Source: Pirellulaceae bacterium
GTDB lineage: Bacteria > Planctomycetota > Planctomycetia > Pirellulales > Pirellulaceae
Direction of reading: 5' to 3'
Length of the DNA stretch: 64,000 nt
Assembly: GCA_026004775.1 (NCBI GenBank)
Contig: BPJU01000002.1
Location: 1 to 64,000 of the forward strand
The position numbers and the translations under genes are program-made. Numbering within the stretch: the stretch's first letter is position 1; each line of letters opens with the position of its first letter. This document shows positions 50,233 through 60,238 of this stretch, one piece after another. Under the pieces are notes generated by a model. That model was not told the DNA's origin and made no database searches. It saw only the letters and a list, made by a program, of their open reading frames with translations.

Positions 50233-53200
50233 ATGGGAATTCTGTCGGACCTGTTTGATCTGATATTCGGGAGTACGAGGGAGGAAGGTTCCAGACCTCA
50301 GCCCCGGCGGGAGCAGTCGCCGGAAAAGTCTCGGGAAAAGCCGAAGCAGACCACTGCGGCGCCACCCCCACAACACCCGCTCGCCACCAGCCTTGACTGG
50401 CAATGGGAACCCGAAGGCATCTCACGGAAGAACGCAGCGGCTCAAAGAAAGACACAGTCTGCTACAGACGGCGGACAAGCTGCGTCCCATAAGAAGGGAA
50501 CCCCCAACGCGTCTAGCCCAAAAAAAGGAAGCACGTCACACGGTATTGCGGAGGTCTTTGCGGCTGATTCTAGCGCAAAGTCAGAGGTTGCTCAACCGGA
50601 TATGAGCGTCGCCGAGACAAACTTGTACCTGCTGTTTGGCACTGATGATGTATCCCGCAGTAGGTTGACGTCCCAGTTGGCACACATTCGCGGGCGATAT
50701 CGTGGTAAATTTTTTCCGGATGTGCCCGGCGAGAGGTTAGTTGAAACGCTTGCGGAAATTTTCTTCCCTAATGGATTTCCTGCGGAACTTTTGGTCGCCA
50801 ATGTCAGTTTCAAGGAAGGCAATCCGTTTCTGGCTGTCAGGCCGGCGCAGATCTCACCCCGCATGGCCCAGGTCCTTCCACCGGGCCTTTCGTTGACGGT
50901 GCGGGGATTTCTCTATGACAATCGCTCCAACGCGGATAATCCGGTCCTGTTGGTTACAACCATCACCGAGACCATGCACAGTGTCCCGCGGCCCTTCGAA
51001 AGGCGCCTGGTGGTACGGGTGTGGCACACGCGCGAGAAAATCTTTCCAGCCTACAACCGCCAAGCCAACTGTCTGACAACGCAGTTTGTCAGTGAACTAC
51101 CACCGATCGGATTAGAAACGAAAAGGCGTCTAGAGAATTGGTTGGCTTATCTTGATTTTCGAGAACGGCTTGCCAAGGCATTGACACAAGGGCTTCGCTA
51201 CGTTGATCGTGCCTACCAGCCGCCTGATCAAGTCAAATTCCTGGCGGTTGCAGAAAATAAGGAAAGCTTTCATCGGTTGGAACAATTTCTGCGTCGCAGG
51301 GACGTATCGGCATTTTCGTTGAAAGTATCCCAGGACTGCTGGGAGTTTGTATTGGCCGACGGCGGGCGACGGGAGCACGTGGAATTAGCAGAAATGGTGG
51401 GCAAGGCCCAAGAGTGCATTCCTCGCAAGCTGGCGGACTGCCCCTGGCCAGCTCCGTACGCCGGCTGGGTGGCGTGGAGAATCTCTGAGGAACATCAGGA
51501 AGAGTTTGAACGATTGCGCAACGATTACGACGAGGAGCGTGCGGTTGAGTGGCTAATCGAGCAGTTTCCCAAGGAAGGTTTTTTGAGCGTTTCACTGGCA
51601 GGCGATTTAGCGCTGATCGCACGTCAGAGAAAAGCTGTTGAAGAATTGCAAAGGGAAGGCGGCCACGCTCCCTTTTTATCCAGTTACCTGTTCGATATCG
51701 GCAAGGCACATGTGCCGGAAAAGTTGGTGGACATTCCCGATGATCAATGGGCTTATCAGAAGCTGAACGAATCGCAGAAACGGGCGGTTCGAGTGATGCT
51801 TAGCGCCCGTGACGTGGCACTTGTTCAGGGGCCGCCGGGAACGGGAAAGACCACCGTCATCGCAGAAGCGATCTACCAGATGGTGCGCGAGGGGCGACGG
51901 GTACTGGTGGCGTCGCAGGCGAATTTGGCCGTAGAAAATGCGCTGGAACGCCTTCCCCGCCATCCCCGTATTCGCGCTATTGGTTTGGGGCTGCGCGGCA
52001 CTGAGGGCCATCCTTATGGGGAAGCGGAGGTACTGAAAACCTTTTATGGCAGCGTGGCCCAAGAATGCCGGCAAAAAACTTTGGATGCATGGAGCCGCTT
52101 GGAACGAGAACGAAACCAATTGGCGCAATGGCGTGACGAATTGACCGTTGTCCACAAGGATTTAACCAGCCTGGCAAATGAACAGCGGCGGCTGCGGGAA
52201 GCGATTTCCGAATTGGAGAAAAAGAGCGAACAGTATCGGCAGATGGCGAGGGAACAACAACGACTCCAGCGTGAGATAGAGACCATCCGGTACACGGTGG
52301 ATTGGCTGGACAGGTATGCCGACGGAAAAGTGCCGGATGATCTACCGGCCGACGCCGCACAGCAGCTCTTGCACCATTTTGTCTCACCCGTCTGTCGCAC
52401 GTTGCGCGAAGAGGGGTGGGTAGCACCTCCAGAGCCGCCTCAGAATGCATCCCCGCTGATAATACTCAATGCAATCTATCAGCTCCTCCATCACCTGGCC
52501 GAAATTCCCGGATTTCTCCGGCGCGTTGCAAATGACCTGACATGGTTAGAGAACCAATCCGGTGATCAGGTTCTACCGGCCAACGTACAACTCAAGCTCC
52601 ATGAACTGAAGCAGCGAAGGAACGCCTTGGCTCAACAGTTGGCTACCGATGCCTCGGTTCTCAGTGAGTTCCAGGAAGTTGCACGGCAAATAAAGGAAAT
52701 CGAGGATCAACATCAGTCTCCGGTCGAAGAAACCGTCTACGAGAGGTTCCTGGCTGATTGCTCCTTCTTGCGCTCACCCCAATTGGGTCGCAGTGAGCTG
52801 GTGTCGAAACTTCGACGATATGCGTCTTCCGGAATCATGCAGTTCGTGGCCGAACGAATGACAAGTGTAAAGAATGCACTTTTGCATCGTGTCCGAGAGC
52901 GCGAAGAAAGACGGCCCCAGGAGACGGTAGACGTCGAGAGCGTTGAATTGCAATTGCGGGAGCTGCGCAGTGAATTGGATCAAAATTGCGCGTCATACCA
53001 GCAACGCTCAGAGAGAATCGGCTTCTTGGTGCGCAAGGTAGCAGAACATTTCGGGCAACCAGTATCGGACGCCATGGCTGCCCGGCAACTGGTAGATACG
53101 CGTCTCCGGCAAATTGACCAGCAGTGGAAGGACACCCAGGCGTTTCGTGATGACTGGTCTCCTCTTTTGCGCTGGTGGATCGGGCAGTTGGAGTCATCTC

Positions 53201-54450
53201 AACGGGCGATCAGGGACAAGCCGATCTTTCACCCGCATTATGTTCGTTCCTGTAACGTAGTGGGTGTTACATGCACGGAGAGCCCGTGGACGTTGGCCAA
53301 CAACGGACATCAATACTTTGACACGGTCATTGTGGATGAGGTGAGTAAAGCGACTCCGCCCGAGTTGCTCATCCCGATGCTGCGCGGAAGGACGGCAATT
53401 CTGGTCGGCGATCACCGCCAATTACCACCCCTATTTCCGGAAAGCTCTCTGTCATGGTCGGAAGTAGCGGTTGAATTTGCTCGGCAAGAACAACTATCTG
53501 GGGGAACACAAGACGAGCCGGCCATGCAAGTGACTGAGGCGGACTTCAATAATTTCCGCCGTATGGTGACGTCCATGTTGTTCAAGGAGCTGTTCGAGCA
53601 GGCTCCCGACGCGCTGCGCTCTACACTGACCGTTCAATACCGGATGCATCCTCACATCATGGAGGCGGTGAACTACTTTTACGATCATCAGCTTCGCTGC
53701 GGTTTAGATGATCCGGACGGCCAGAATCCGCAATCACCGGTGGAAATGCACCGGCAGCATCGGCTGCGTTTGACCGGCCCGGAGAATCGCATCTATTTGA
53801 ACCCGCAAAACCACATCCTGTGGGTTGATACGAGTTGCGATCCGAACGGTCGAGCGTTTTACGAGGAGGCTGCGGGTACCAGCAAGATCAATCGGCTGGA
53901 AGCGGCGGTCATCGCCCGAATACTCTGCGACATGGAGCAGGCGGCCCAACAGGCTGGTTATACGCCCCAAGAACCGTTGCGGGTTGGGGTAGTGAGCTTT
54001 TACGGCCGGCAGATCCGCCAGATCCGGGAAACGATCCGCCGAATGCAACGCGAGCGAGGTCTCCATTTTCGCTATGTGCGATACGATGTAAACTCCGTCG
54101 ATCGGTATCAGGGGCGGGAGCGGCCGGTTATCCTGGTCAGCTTGGTGCGCCGCCCGCGGCGCGGCCTTTCGGCGGCCGCACTTACGGCACAATTCCAGCG
54201 AGTGAATGTGGCGTTCTCCCGCGCCCAGTCCCTGTTGGTCATCTGCGGCGCTGTATCCGTATTCCGTGAGTACCCCGTCGATCTACCGTTCATGGATCGT
54301 GCCGGCAGCCGCTCAGACTACGTATACCGGCATATCCTAGGGCACGTTCAACGCCTGGGTGGTCTCCGTCTGGCTGGCGATATTCTTAGTACGAAAGACT
54401 TCCAAGCGATGATGGTCGATGGTGGTGATGCAAGACAAAGGAAAGGATGA
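50233..54450 (+). CDS. Dna2/Upf1-like superfamily 1 helicase with long coiled-coil insert
   Basis: 1405 aa. The N-terminal ~120 residues are Pro/Lys/Ser-rich and probably disordered. Motif I QGPPGTGKTT lies at about residue 533, motif II VIVDEVSKATPPELL at about 1032, then VGDHRQLPPLFPES, QYRMHPHIMEAVN (about 1135) and the C-terminal VDRYQGRERPVILVSLVRR with FQRVNVAFSRAQSLLVICG. This is the AAA_11/AAA_12 order of Upf1/Dna2-type helicases. Between motifs I and II is a ~480-residue insert with strong coiled-coil heptads (about 620-700, 900-980). Intact; the next gene starts 5 nt after its stop. No nuclease domain recognised. Confidence 0.85.
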   Translation: MGILSDLFDLIFGSTREEGSRPQPRREQSPEKSREKPKQTTAAPPPQHPLATSLDWQWEPEGISRKNAAAQRKTQSATDGGQAASHKKGTPNASSPKKGSTSHGIAEVFAADSSAKSEVAQPDMSVAETNLYLLFGTDDVSRSRLTSQLAHIRGRYRGKFFPDVPGERLVETLAEIFFPNGFPAELLVANVSFKEGNPFLAVRPAQISPRMAQVLPPGLSLTVRGFLYDNRSNADNPVLLVTTITETMHSVPRPFERRLVVRVWHTREKIFPAYNRQANCLTTQFVSELPPIGLETKRRLENWLAYLDFRERLAKALTQGLRYVDRAYQPPDQVKFLAVAENKESFHRLEQFLRRRDVSAFSLKVSQDCWEFVLADGGRREHVELAEMVGKAQECIPRKLADCPWPAPYAGWVAWRISEEHQEEFERLRNDYDEERAVEWLIEQFPKEGFLSVSLAGDLALIARQRKAVEELQREGGHAPFLSSYLFDIGKAHVPEKLVDIPDDQWAYQKLNESQKRAVRVMLSARDVALVQGPPGTGKTTVIAEAIYQMVREGRRVLVASQANLAVENALERLPRHPRIRAIGLGLRGTEGHPYGEAEVLKTFYGSVAQECRQKTLDAWSRLERERNQLAQWRDELTVVHKDLTSLANEQRRLREAISELEKKSEQYRQMAREQQRLQREIETIRYTVDWLDRYADGKVPDDLPADAAQQLLHHFVSPVCRTLREEGWVAPPEPPQNASPLIILNAIYQLLHHLAEIPGFLRRVANDLTWLENQSGDQVLPANVQLKLHELKQRRNALAQQLATDASVLSEFQEVARQIKEIEDQHQSPVEETVYERFLADCSFLRSPQLGRSELVSKLRRYASSGIMQFVAERMTSVKNALLHRVREREERRPQETVDVESVELQLRELRSELDQNCASYQQRSERIGFLVRKVAEHFGQPVSDAMAARQLVDTRLRQIDQQWKDTQAFRDDWSPLLRWWIGQLESSQRAIRDKPIFHPHYVRSCNVVGVTCTESPWTLANNGHQYFDTVIVDEVSKATPPELLIPMLRGRTAILVGDHRQLPPLFPESSLSWSEVAVEFARQEQLSGGTQDEPAMQVTEADFNNFRRMVTSMLFKELFEQAPDALRSTLTVQYRMHPHIMEAVNYFYDHQLRCGLDDPDGQNPQSPVEMHRQHRLRLTGPENRIYLNPQNHILWVDTSCDPNGRAFYEEAAGTSKINRLEAAVIARILCDMEQAAQQAGYTPQEPLRVGVVSFYGRQIRQIRETIRRMQRERGLHFRYVRYDVNSVDRYQGRERPVILVSLVRRPRRGLSAAALTAQFQRVNVAFSRAQSLLVICGAVSVFREYPVDLPFMDRAGSRSDYVYRHILGHVQRLGGLRLAGDILSTKDFQAMMVDGGDARQRKG

Positions 54451-54454
54451 GAAC

Positions 54455-56044
54455 ATGGGATGGAAGCGAAGTGTGGGATTTCCCTTGATCCAGTACCAGG
54501 TGCAGGTCGACTATACCATTCCTCGGCCGCTGACCGTCATCGAAGAGGCAATTCTGCGGCTGGTTCGTGACTACGGCAGCCACCCGAGCTACCGAGGGCT
54601 TTCGTTGTTTCATATCTTCGACGAGATCCTCTGCGTGGCTGATCCTGATACCGTCGTGCTACCGGTACTGGTGGAGCTTTTCAATCACGGAGCGGTCCAG
54701 TGCCAGGCACCATTCGAATCCCTTGACAAGATTCTTCTGAAAGATCTCTCACTGACGGAGCTTGGCCGCCGATTTGCACAGGATGGAGAACTTGCCGGCG
54801 TGTTGCAAAGTTACTACGATACGGTTTGTTATGACCCGGTCCAAATGCGCTGCATGCGCGCCTTGTCTGCCGGGGACGTAACCAAACCCAGAGTAGCCCG
54901 GCTGCCTTTAGCGAAATACGCCTTCCCTGAAGCTACTATCCGTGAATTTTATGATCGTGAGCGACCGAAGTGGCTGCCGGAAGGTGCCACGATTCTTGAG
55001 TGCAAGAGTATGCAGCAAGAACATAAGTGGCAGTACGTAACGGGAGAGATTGTTCTCGAGCCACCCTGGGTGCAGATAAGGTTTGATAATGATGCACGCA
55101 CCCGCTATGTGGAATCACTCCCCTCGGAAGTCCTGGAGTCGAAAATATTTGGGCCGGCAATGCTGGAGGAATCTTGGCTCCGGGATGAAGCGGTTGAGAA
55201 TTTGCCGGTATTGCCGGTGACGACCGAAGGCGGGACCGCTCAAGAAAAACTCGAACCGCTGAAGGAAGCCCGCCACCGCTTACTACAAGAACGTTCGTTG
55301 CTGGTACTGAATGCGCAAATGGCGAAGTGGACCGGCGAGGCAATCAATGCGGCTTGTGTGGTGTTACTGGGTACGAATCGAGTCCCGAAAGCTCTGGAGC
55401 GGGTTCCGCAACAGGTACTGCTGGCAAGGGAGGAAACGCCTTCCATCGAAGGTTGGTTGGGAAGTGCGCCCGGCGTGACGGTTTTTGCCCAGGTGGCCTC
55501 GTTGCGTACAAAGTCGGGGGACGTACGGGTGCCGTTGGCTCGTGTGGTCTACCACGACCAGTTGCCGCAACCGGTCAAGGAAGTTTTACAGCGCTTCTCG
55601 GCGAACGAGTTGCGGTTGCAGGATCTTGCCATACCGGCGCTGTGGTTGGACGGCGGTGAATACGAGCAACTGGTGGCTGACAATCTTGCTTCCGCTGGCA
55701 ACGAGAGTGAAAAAATGACAGATGTGATCTGCGGCTTGCCCGCGCAACTCCGTCTGCTAAAAGTTGATCCGGGAAAATTTGCACTGGCAGATCTGTTGAT
55801 CAGTCGGCTACTTGAGAAGGATGAGGGCATTGGGCAAGAGACGGTGGTAAAAGTTAAACAGTTATTGCGCGACTGCCCGCTCCGTGATTCGCAGTTGCAA
55901 CAGAGGTGGGAACAAATCGTCGCACCCACCCAAGAAAAGGAGCACACCAACGGCGCGACGCAGCAGTCAGCGGGCAGCAAGCGAGCCGATTTGGAGCAGG
56001 GGCGGCCATTGAATGGAGTGAAACAGAAGGGGAGCCAGGCATGA
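54455..56044 (+). CDS. Hypothetical protein between helicase and ClpB-like genes (529 aa)
   Basis: 529 aa from the ATG at 54455, which has AGGAAAGGA upstream. No family recognised. The first ~110 residues (PLTVIEEAILRLVRDYG ... LPVLVELFNHGAVQC) look like one or two winged-helix modules; the middle is beta-rich around EIVLEPPWVQIRFDNDARTR; the last 40 residues are polar and low-complexity. Its stop overlaps the ClpB-like ATG (ATGA), so it is translationally coupled and likely an adaptor between helicase and AAA+ protein (inference). Confidence 0.7.
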   Translation: MGWKRSVGFPLIQYQVQVDYTIPRPLTVIEEAILRLVRDYGSHPSYRGLSLFHIFDEILCVADPDTVVLPVLVELFNHGAVQCQAPFESLDKILLKDLSLTELGRRFAQDGELAGVLQSYYDTVCYDPVQMRCMRALSAGDVTKPRVARLPLAKYAFPEATIREFYDRERPKWLPEGATILECKSMQQEHKWQYVTGEIVLEPPWVQIRFDNDARTRYVESLPSEVLESKIFGPAMLEESWLRDEAVENLPVLPVTTEGGTAQEKLEPLKEARHRLLQERSLLVLNAQMAKWTGEAINAACVVLLGTNRVPKALERVPQQVLLAREETPSIEGWLGSAPGVTVFAQVASLRTKSGDVRVPLARVVYHDQLPQPVKEVLQRFSANELRLQDLAIPALWLDGGEYEQLVADNLASAGNESEKMTDVICGLPAQLRLLKVDPGKFALADLLISRLLEKDEGIGQETVVKVKQLLRDCPLRDSQLQQRWEQIVAPTQEKEHTNGATQQSAGSKRADLEQGRPLNGVKQKGSQA

Positions 56045-57903
56045 ATGAGATACGTGAAAACCGCTGGTTGGAGGTGGTGGGCCGCGAAGCGGGCATCCGG
56101 CGGGCTCTGGTCGTGCACGGCAACCTGTGTGATTTATGCTTCAGCCCGATAACTCAGCAATATTGCTCGGTACGCGATGCGGTGATTCAGCAACTGGCGA
56201 ATCAGGGTTTCGACTATGTGGTGGTGTGGGATCCGCACGGCGGGATTAGCAATATTCCCGATTCCGTGCGGGTAGATATTATGCGGCGGGCGTCGTTGGG
56301 CGGAAACGGTCCGGCGCAGGCGGGTGAGGCGTACGATGCCGGACCAAGCCCTGCCGCAGTGTCCGTCGCCCCGGCGGCTCCCTGTTCGCTCGCAGATTTT
56401 CTGGCCATTGTCCACAGTTGCGTGCGGGAGCCGCGCGGAAGTACCTGGGCGTTTGTGTTTGACTGGTCCGATTTTCTGTTCGGCCATTCCAGTTCGCTTA
56501 GTGAATCGGAACGCCAGCAGTTGGTCGTGCTGTTTCGGACGCTGTTCCACGGCGACTCGATGCGGGTGCGGCCGGAAAAGCTGGACAAGCCGGATCAACT
56601 GGTAGTGTTCTTGTGTCGTTCGCTGGCGACACTGCCCACCGTGTTGTACCGAGAAAATCCGGCTGTACAGGCAATACATGTTCCCCAGCCGGGGCGGGCC
56701 GAACGCTATAATTTTGTCAGCCGGCATCTCTCGTATTTACGGCTGGCCGACGCTCTTCAGCCGGGCACGGTTCCCTTTGACGATTTTGTGGACAGTCTTG
56801 ATGGCCTGACCCTGGTCGACGTGGCCCAGATGGTAAAACTGTCGCGGCAGCTCACCGGCCGTCCGTTGACCGCCGACCAACTAGTCAATCTTTACAAATA
56901 TGGGGAGCGGACCAGTCCGTGGGAAGAATTGAGTCGGGAGAAATTGGCTAGAATTCGGGACGACCTCAGGTTGCGCGTCAAGGGACAGGACGAGGCCATT
57001 GACAAAGTGGCTCAAGTAATCATTCGCGCTTATACCGGCTTGGCGGGTTTGCAACATTCGCGCAAACAAAAGACCCCCAAAGGCGTTCTTTTCTTCGTTG
57101 GGCCGACAGGGGTGGGAAAGACCGAGTTGGCCAAGGCACTAGCGGAGTTTTTATTTGGGGACGAAGACGCGTGCGTTCGTTTCGACATGTCTGAATATAA
57201 CCATGAGCACAGCGATCAACGGCTTGTGGGAGCCCCGCCCGGCTACGTGGGTTACGAAGAAGGCGGACAGCTTACGAACGCTGTCCGCCAGCGACCCTTC
57301 TCGGTGTTGCTGTTCGATGAAATCGAAAAAGCTCACGTGCGGATTCTCGACAAGTTTCTCCAAATACTGGAAGACGGCCGACTTACTGACGGCCGTGGTC
57401 AAACCGTTCATTTTTCGGAGACGGTGATCATCTTTACTTCCAACATCGGCGCTGCGGAAATCGCGCCGGATGCCGATCCGGGGAAAGTCAAGGCGGAATT
57501 TCTCCAGAAGGTTCGCCGCCACTTCGTGGAGGTGGCGGGCCGGCCGGAACTACTCAACCGAATTGGAGACAACATCGTGCCATTCAATTTTATACTCGAT
57601 ACGAATTTCCTGGTGCAAATTGCACGCTCCAAACTCCAGCCGCTGCGGGATCGACTTCGTGAGAAATATGGGATCCGGGATTTTGTCATTCATGATGAGG
57701 AGCGTGCGCTGGCCGATATCGCAGGTCGAGTGGACAAGTCGATGGGGGGACGGGCGGTCTTGAACGAACTGGTCAAATGCATCATCGATCCCCTGGCTGA
57801 GTTCCTGTTCAGCCAGGTTTCGGACCACAGGCGATGCCTGGGAAGAACCATTACCGCGTATCGCGCGCAAGGCCAGCATGCATTTGTGTTCACACTGGAT
57901 TAG
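56041..57903 (+). CDS. ClpB/ClpA D2-like AAA+ ATPase with divergent N-domain
   Basis: 620 aa from the ATG at 56041. Residues 1 to ~300 look like a degenerate AAA-type module (VLVHGNLCDLCFSP ... TWAFVFDWSDFLFG) without a clear Walker A. The second half is a canonical Clp AAA_2 module: FVGPTGVGKTELAKALAEFL near residue 354, FDMSEYNHEHSDQRLVGAPP and GYVGYEEGG, Walker B VLLFDEIEKAH near 422, sensor IFTSNIGA, and the arginine-finger region RPELLNRIGDNIVPF. It lacks a ClpP-binding loop that I can recognise, suggesting unfolding or remodelling. Last gene on the plus strand of this cluster, 194 nt tail-to-tail from the radical-SAM gene. Confidence 0.88.
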   Translation: MNEIRENRWLEVVGREAGIRRALVVHGNLCDLCFSPITQQYCSVRDAVIQQLANQGFDYVVVWDPHGGISNIPDSVRVDIMRRASLGGNGPAQAGEAYDAGPSPAAVSVAPAAPCSLADFLAIVHSCVREPRGSTWAFVFDWSDFLFGHSSSLSESERQQLVVLFRTLFHGDSMRVRPEKLDKPDQLVVFLCRSLATLPTVLYRENPAVQAIHVPQPGRAERYNFVSRHLSYLRLADALQPGTVPFDDFVDSLDGLTLVDVAQMVKLSRQLTGRPLTADQLVNLYKYGERTSPWEELSREKLARIRDDLRLRVKGQDEAIDKVAQVIIRAYTGLAGLQHSRKQKTPKGVLFFVGPTGVGKTELAKALAEFLFGDEDACVRFDMSEYNHEHSDQRLVGAPPGYVGYEEGGQLTNAVRQRPFSVLLFDEIEKAHVRILDKFLQILEDGRLTDGRGQTVHFSETVIIFTSNIGAAEIAPDADPGKVKAEFLQKVRRHFVEVAGRPELLNRIGDNIVPFNFILDTNFLVQIARSKLQPLRDRLREKYGIRDFVIHDEERALADIAGRVDKSMGGRAVLNELVKCIIDPLAEFLFSQVSDHRRCLGRTITAYRAQGQHAFVFTLD

Positions 57904-58096
57904 TGCCGTATCGAACCGGACAGCCCCCTTCTGCTACACCATAGCGCACGGGATGCCAGCAAGGCGGCAGCCGATGGATTGTGCGTTGCCCATCGATTTT
58001 TCGCGGGCCAGGCACTCCCGGTAGGAAGTGTCCCACTGGGAGAATGCAAGTGGAACCATGTGGGAGGGGAATGAAAAGCCGTACCGGGCAAGGCGA

Positions 58097-58810
58097 TCAA
58101 CGGGTGTAAGTTCGCAACATATTCCGGATGGGAGAGCCATTGAAGATTATGTCTCCCGAGTTGTACACGCGAAACTCCACTGCAGGCCGATAACGGCCAT
58201 CGTATTCGATTCCCGGCTGATAGCGGTTCGTAAGAAAATGGAATCGTTGATTGGTCGATCCCACCCAGTTCCGTTCGTAATCGGGCAAGTCGCATTTATA
58301 GGGGCCGTCGACGACGATATCACAATACTGCAACAGTTCGGCAACACCGGGCAACTGCACGGCTTGAAGCTGTTCCATCGTATACCCGGTAAACAACATG
58401 ACGGACAGGCCCATCGCCTGACAGTGCTGAGCGACGATCGAGAGTCCTGGTGCCTGATGGGTCGGTTCCCCTCCGAGAAAGCTAATTCCCTCCAGGTCAA
58501 ACTGCCGGCTGGCTCGCTCGATCTGCTCCAGAAGTTCGCGGACCGGCATCAGGTGTTTGGGAACGAAGGGAAACAATTCCGGATTGCAACAATTCTGGCA
58601 GCGAATCAGACAGCCTTGAGTCCACAGGGCGAAGCGCCTGCCAGGGCCTTCTACTTCCGTACATTCGCGCCATGCAGCCAGGTTGACGCGGGGTTCAGGT
58701 GCGTCGCCGGCCTGCAAGTGGTTGCTCAGGTGGACTGTTGATATGGACTCTCCCGCCGTACGGAGAGCTTCCAAATTAGCTACCTTTTGTCGATCCGGGA
58801 CATCAGCCAT
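58097..58810 (-). CDS. Radical SAM activase-like protein (NrdG-type, CxxxCxxC)
   Basis: 237 aa from the ATG at 58810, which overlaps the stop of the upstream coiled-coil gene by 8 nt. The 4Fe-4S motif Cys67-x3-Cys71-x2-Cys74 lies in LWTQGCLIRCQNCCNPELFP, followed by ISFLGGEPTHQ, which corresponds to the GGEP SAM-binding motif. The size and pattern match single-domain radical-SAM activating enzymes (NrdG/PflA-like), which put a glycyl radical on a partner or modify a peptide. No glycyl-radical enzyme is present nearby, so the target is probably another cluster protein. Confidence 0.85.
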   Translation of the reverse strand: MADVPDRQKVANLEALRTAGESISTVHLSNHLQAGDAPEPRVNLAAWRECTEVEGPGRRFALWTQGCLIRCQNCCNPELFPFVPKHLMPVRELLEQIERASRQFDLEGISFLGGEPTHQAPGLSIVAQHCQAMGLSVMLFTGYTMEQLQAVQLPGVAELLQYCDIVVDGPYKCDLPDYERNWVGSTNQRFHFLTNRYQPGIEYDGRYRPAVEFRVYNSGDIIFNGSPIRNMLRTYTR

Positions 58811-60143
58811 GCGATTGCTCCTGCGTTCCTGGCAGGGGGCGTTGCCCTTTACTGATTCGATCGGGGTTTTGCCAGATAACACGGCGTTCTGACAGCGGGA
58901 TGTTGTATACGTCGCGCAGAAGGGAAATCATCGCGTCAATATCTTTCTTGCAAGCCATTCCTTCGTAACCTTTGAATTCGTAATGCATCGTTCCATCTGC
59001 AGTCACTTGGATGGAAGCGTATTGTCCGGCCGGCTTGCGGGCATAGACCAGTACGACGTCTTTGTCGGCTTCACGGATGCGTCGGGGCGCATCAACGGCG
59101 AATCCGCTTTGCTGAAGCGTTTCGATAAGAGCGCGAACGACACTGCGCCGGCACTCCTCATCCACCACGGCCTCGTGAACTAACTCTTCAGACTGCCCGA
59201 GAATTGCGGCCAGTTCTTGGGTGTCTACCCCGCCGCGACTGACGGTTTGCCGCAGGGATTTGAGTTGTTCCAGTACAGTGGTTGCCCGCTCGGCGTCGAT
59301 TTGGCGCAGGCGCTGCTCAGCTTCGATGATCTGTTCGTTGACGAGTTGTTCTGCGGACTGATGCAGGGCTTCCTGGCACTGCTGGGCCTTCCACTGTTGG
59401 GCTTGACGTCGTGCTTCGCTGTGTACCTCCGCGAGGCGCTGCTCGAGCTGTTGCGCTACGGCCAACGGATCGGAAGCCGATTGCCCGCTGCTTTCCCACT
59501 GGCTGATGACAGTGCGGATGCCATCGATGGCGAAGTCTCGTTCCACGGGGTCAGTTAACTCTTGCAGCAGACGGTTGATGGACACCTGCACGCGCTGGTC
59601 GGCCATTTGCCGCAATTCTTCGGCTCGACGTTGTTCTTCTAAACGCTGTTTTTCGGCGGCCTGACGTTCTTCGGCCAGTCGTTGGCGCTCCGCGGCGCGT
59701 TGCTCGGCTTCCTTGCGTCGAGCTTCGGCAGCTTCGCGTCGCGCTTGGCGCTGCACGATTTCAGCCGCCTTCCGCTCAGCATCGGTTTCCCGCCTGCGGA
59801 TCTCACGTGCCACTCGTGGAAGCGGCCCGATACGAGCGCCAATCTCCATGCTTAGCGACCGGGCGGCGAAAGGATCGCTGGCCAGCTCGGACCGAGCCTG
59901 GCGGATCATGTCTCGGATTTCGCCCAGTTCGTGATGGACGAACCTGTCCAGTCCCTGGCTGATCAAATCGTTGACGGTCTGTTCGTAACGTTCCAAAAAC
60001 TGGGTTGTTCGCTCGCGCACGCGCTGTCGGTTGACATGATCGCGGTAGGTGCGGGCAGCCTGCCTGCCGGCCGACTCAACCGCCTGAGCCCCCCACGAAA
60101 ATATGGCGGAGAAGATTGAATCAAACTCGCCTATCTCACTCAT
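58803..60143 (-). CDS. Long coiled-coil protein with DUF2997-like C-terminal module
   Basis: 446 aa from the ATG at 60143 with GGAGG upstream (a GTG at 60152 is the open-frame start). Residues ~110-200 are an uninterrupted Arg/Glu/Ala/Gln coiled coil with TolA-like composition (AERKAAEIVQRQARREAAEA). The last ~100 residues form a small alpha/beta module with TADGTMHYEFKGYEGMACKK, resembling the G-x2-G-x2-C end of DUF2997/Ycf35-type domains. Such modules are known to accompany AAA+ ATPases, here the ClpB-like gene. Overlaps and is coupled to the radical-SAM gene. Confidence 0.7.
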   Translation of the reverse strand: MSEIGEFDSIFSAIFSWGAQAVESAGRQAARTYRDHVNRQRVRERTTQFLERYEQTVNDLISQGLDRFVHHELGEIRDMIRQARSELASDPFAARSLSMEIGARIGPLPRVAREIRRRETDAERKAAEIVQRQARREAAEARRKEAEQRAAERQRLAEERQAAEKQRLEEQRRAEELRQMADQRVQVSINRLLQELTDPVERDFAIDGIRTVISQWESSGQSASDPLAVAQQLEQRLAEVHSEARRQAQQWKAQQCQEALHQSAEQLVNEQIIEAEQRLRQIDAERATTVLEQLKSLRQTVSRGGVDTQELAAILGQSEELVHEAVVDEECRRSVVRALIETLQQSGFAVDAPRRIREADKDVVLVYARKPAGQYASIQVTADGTMHYEFKGYEGMACKKDIDAMISLLRDVYNIPLSERRVIWQNPDRISKGQRPLPGTQEQSHG

Positions 60144-60238
60144 TTCGTCCACCTCCGAATTCCTATACCGGCTTTTGCAGAGCCCGGTTCTACTTTCCTT
60201 TACGCGGAAAGTGAGAAAACCCTGACACGAAAAATAGC

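Noticed and set aside
53835-54269. 144-codon frame inside the helicase gene
   Set aside because: Alternative frame of conserved helicase motifs.
57904-58096. Terminator between the convergent ClpB-like and radical-SAM genes
   Set aside because: Position is right for one, but I could not find a clear stem-loop with a T-run.
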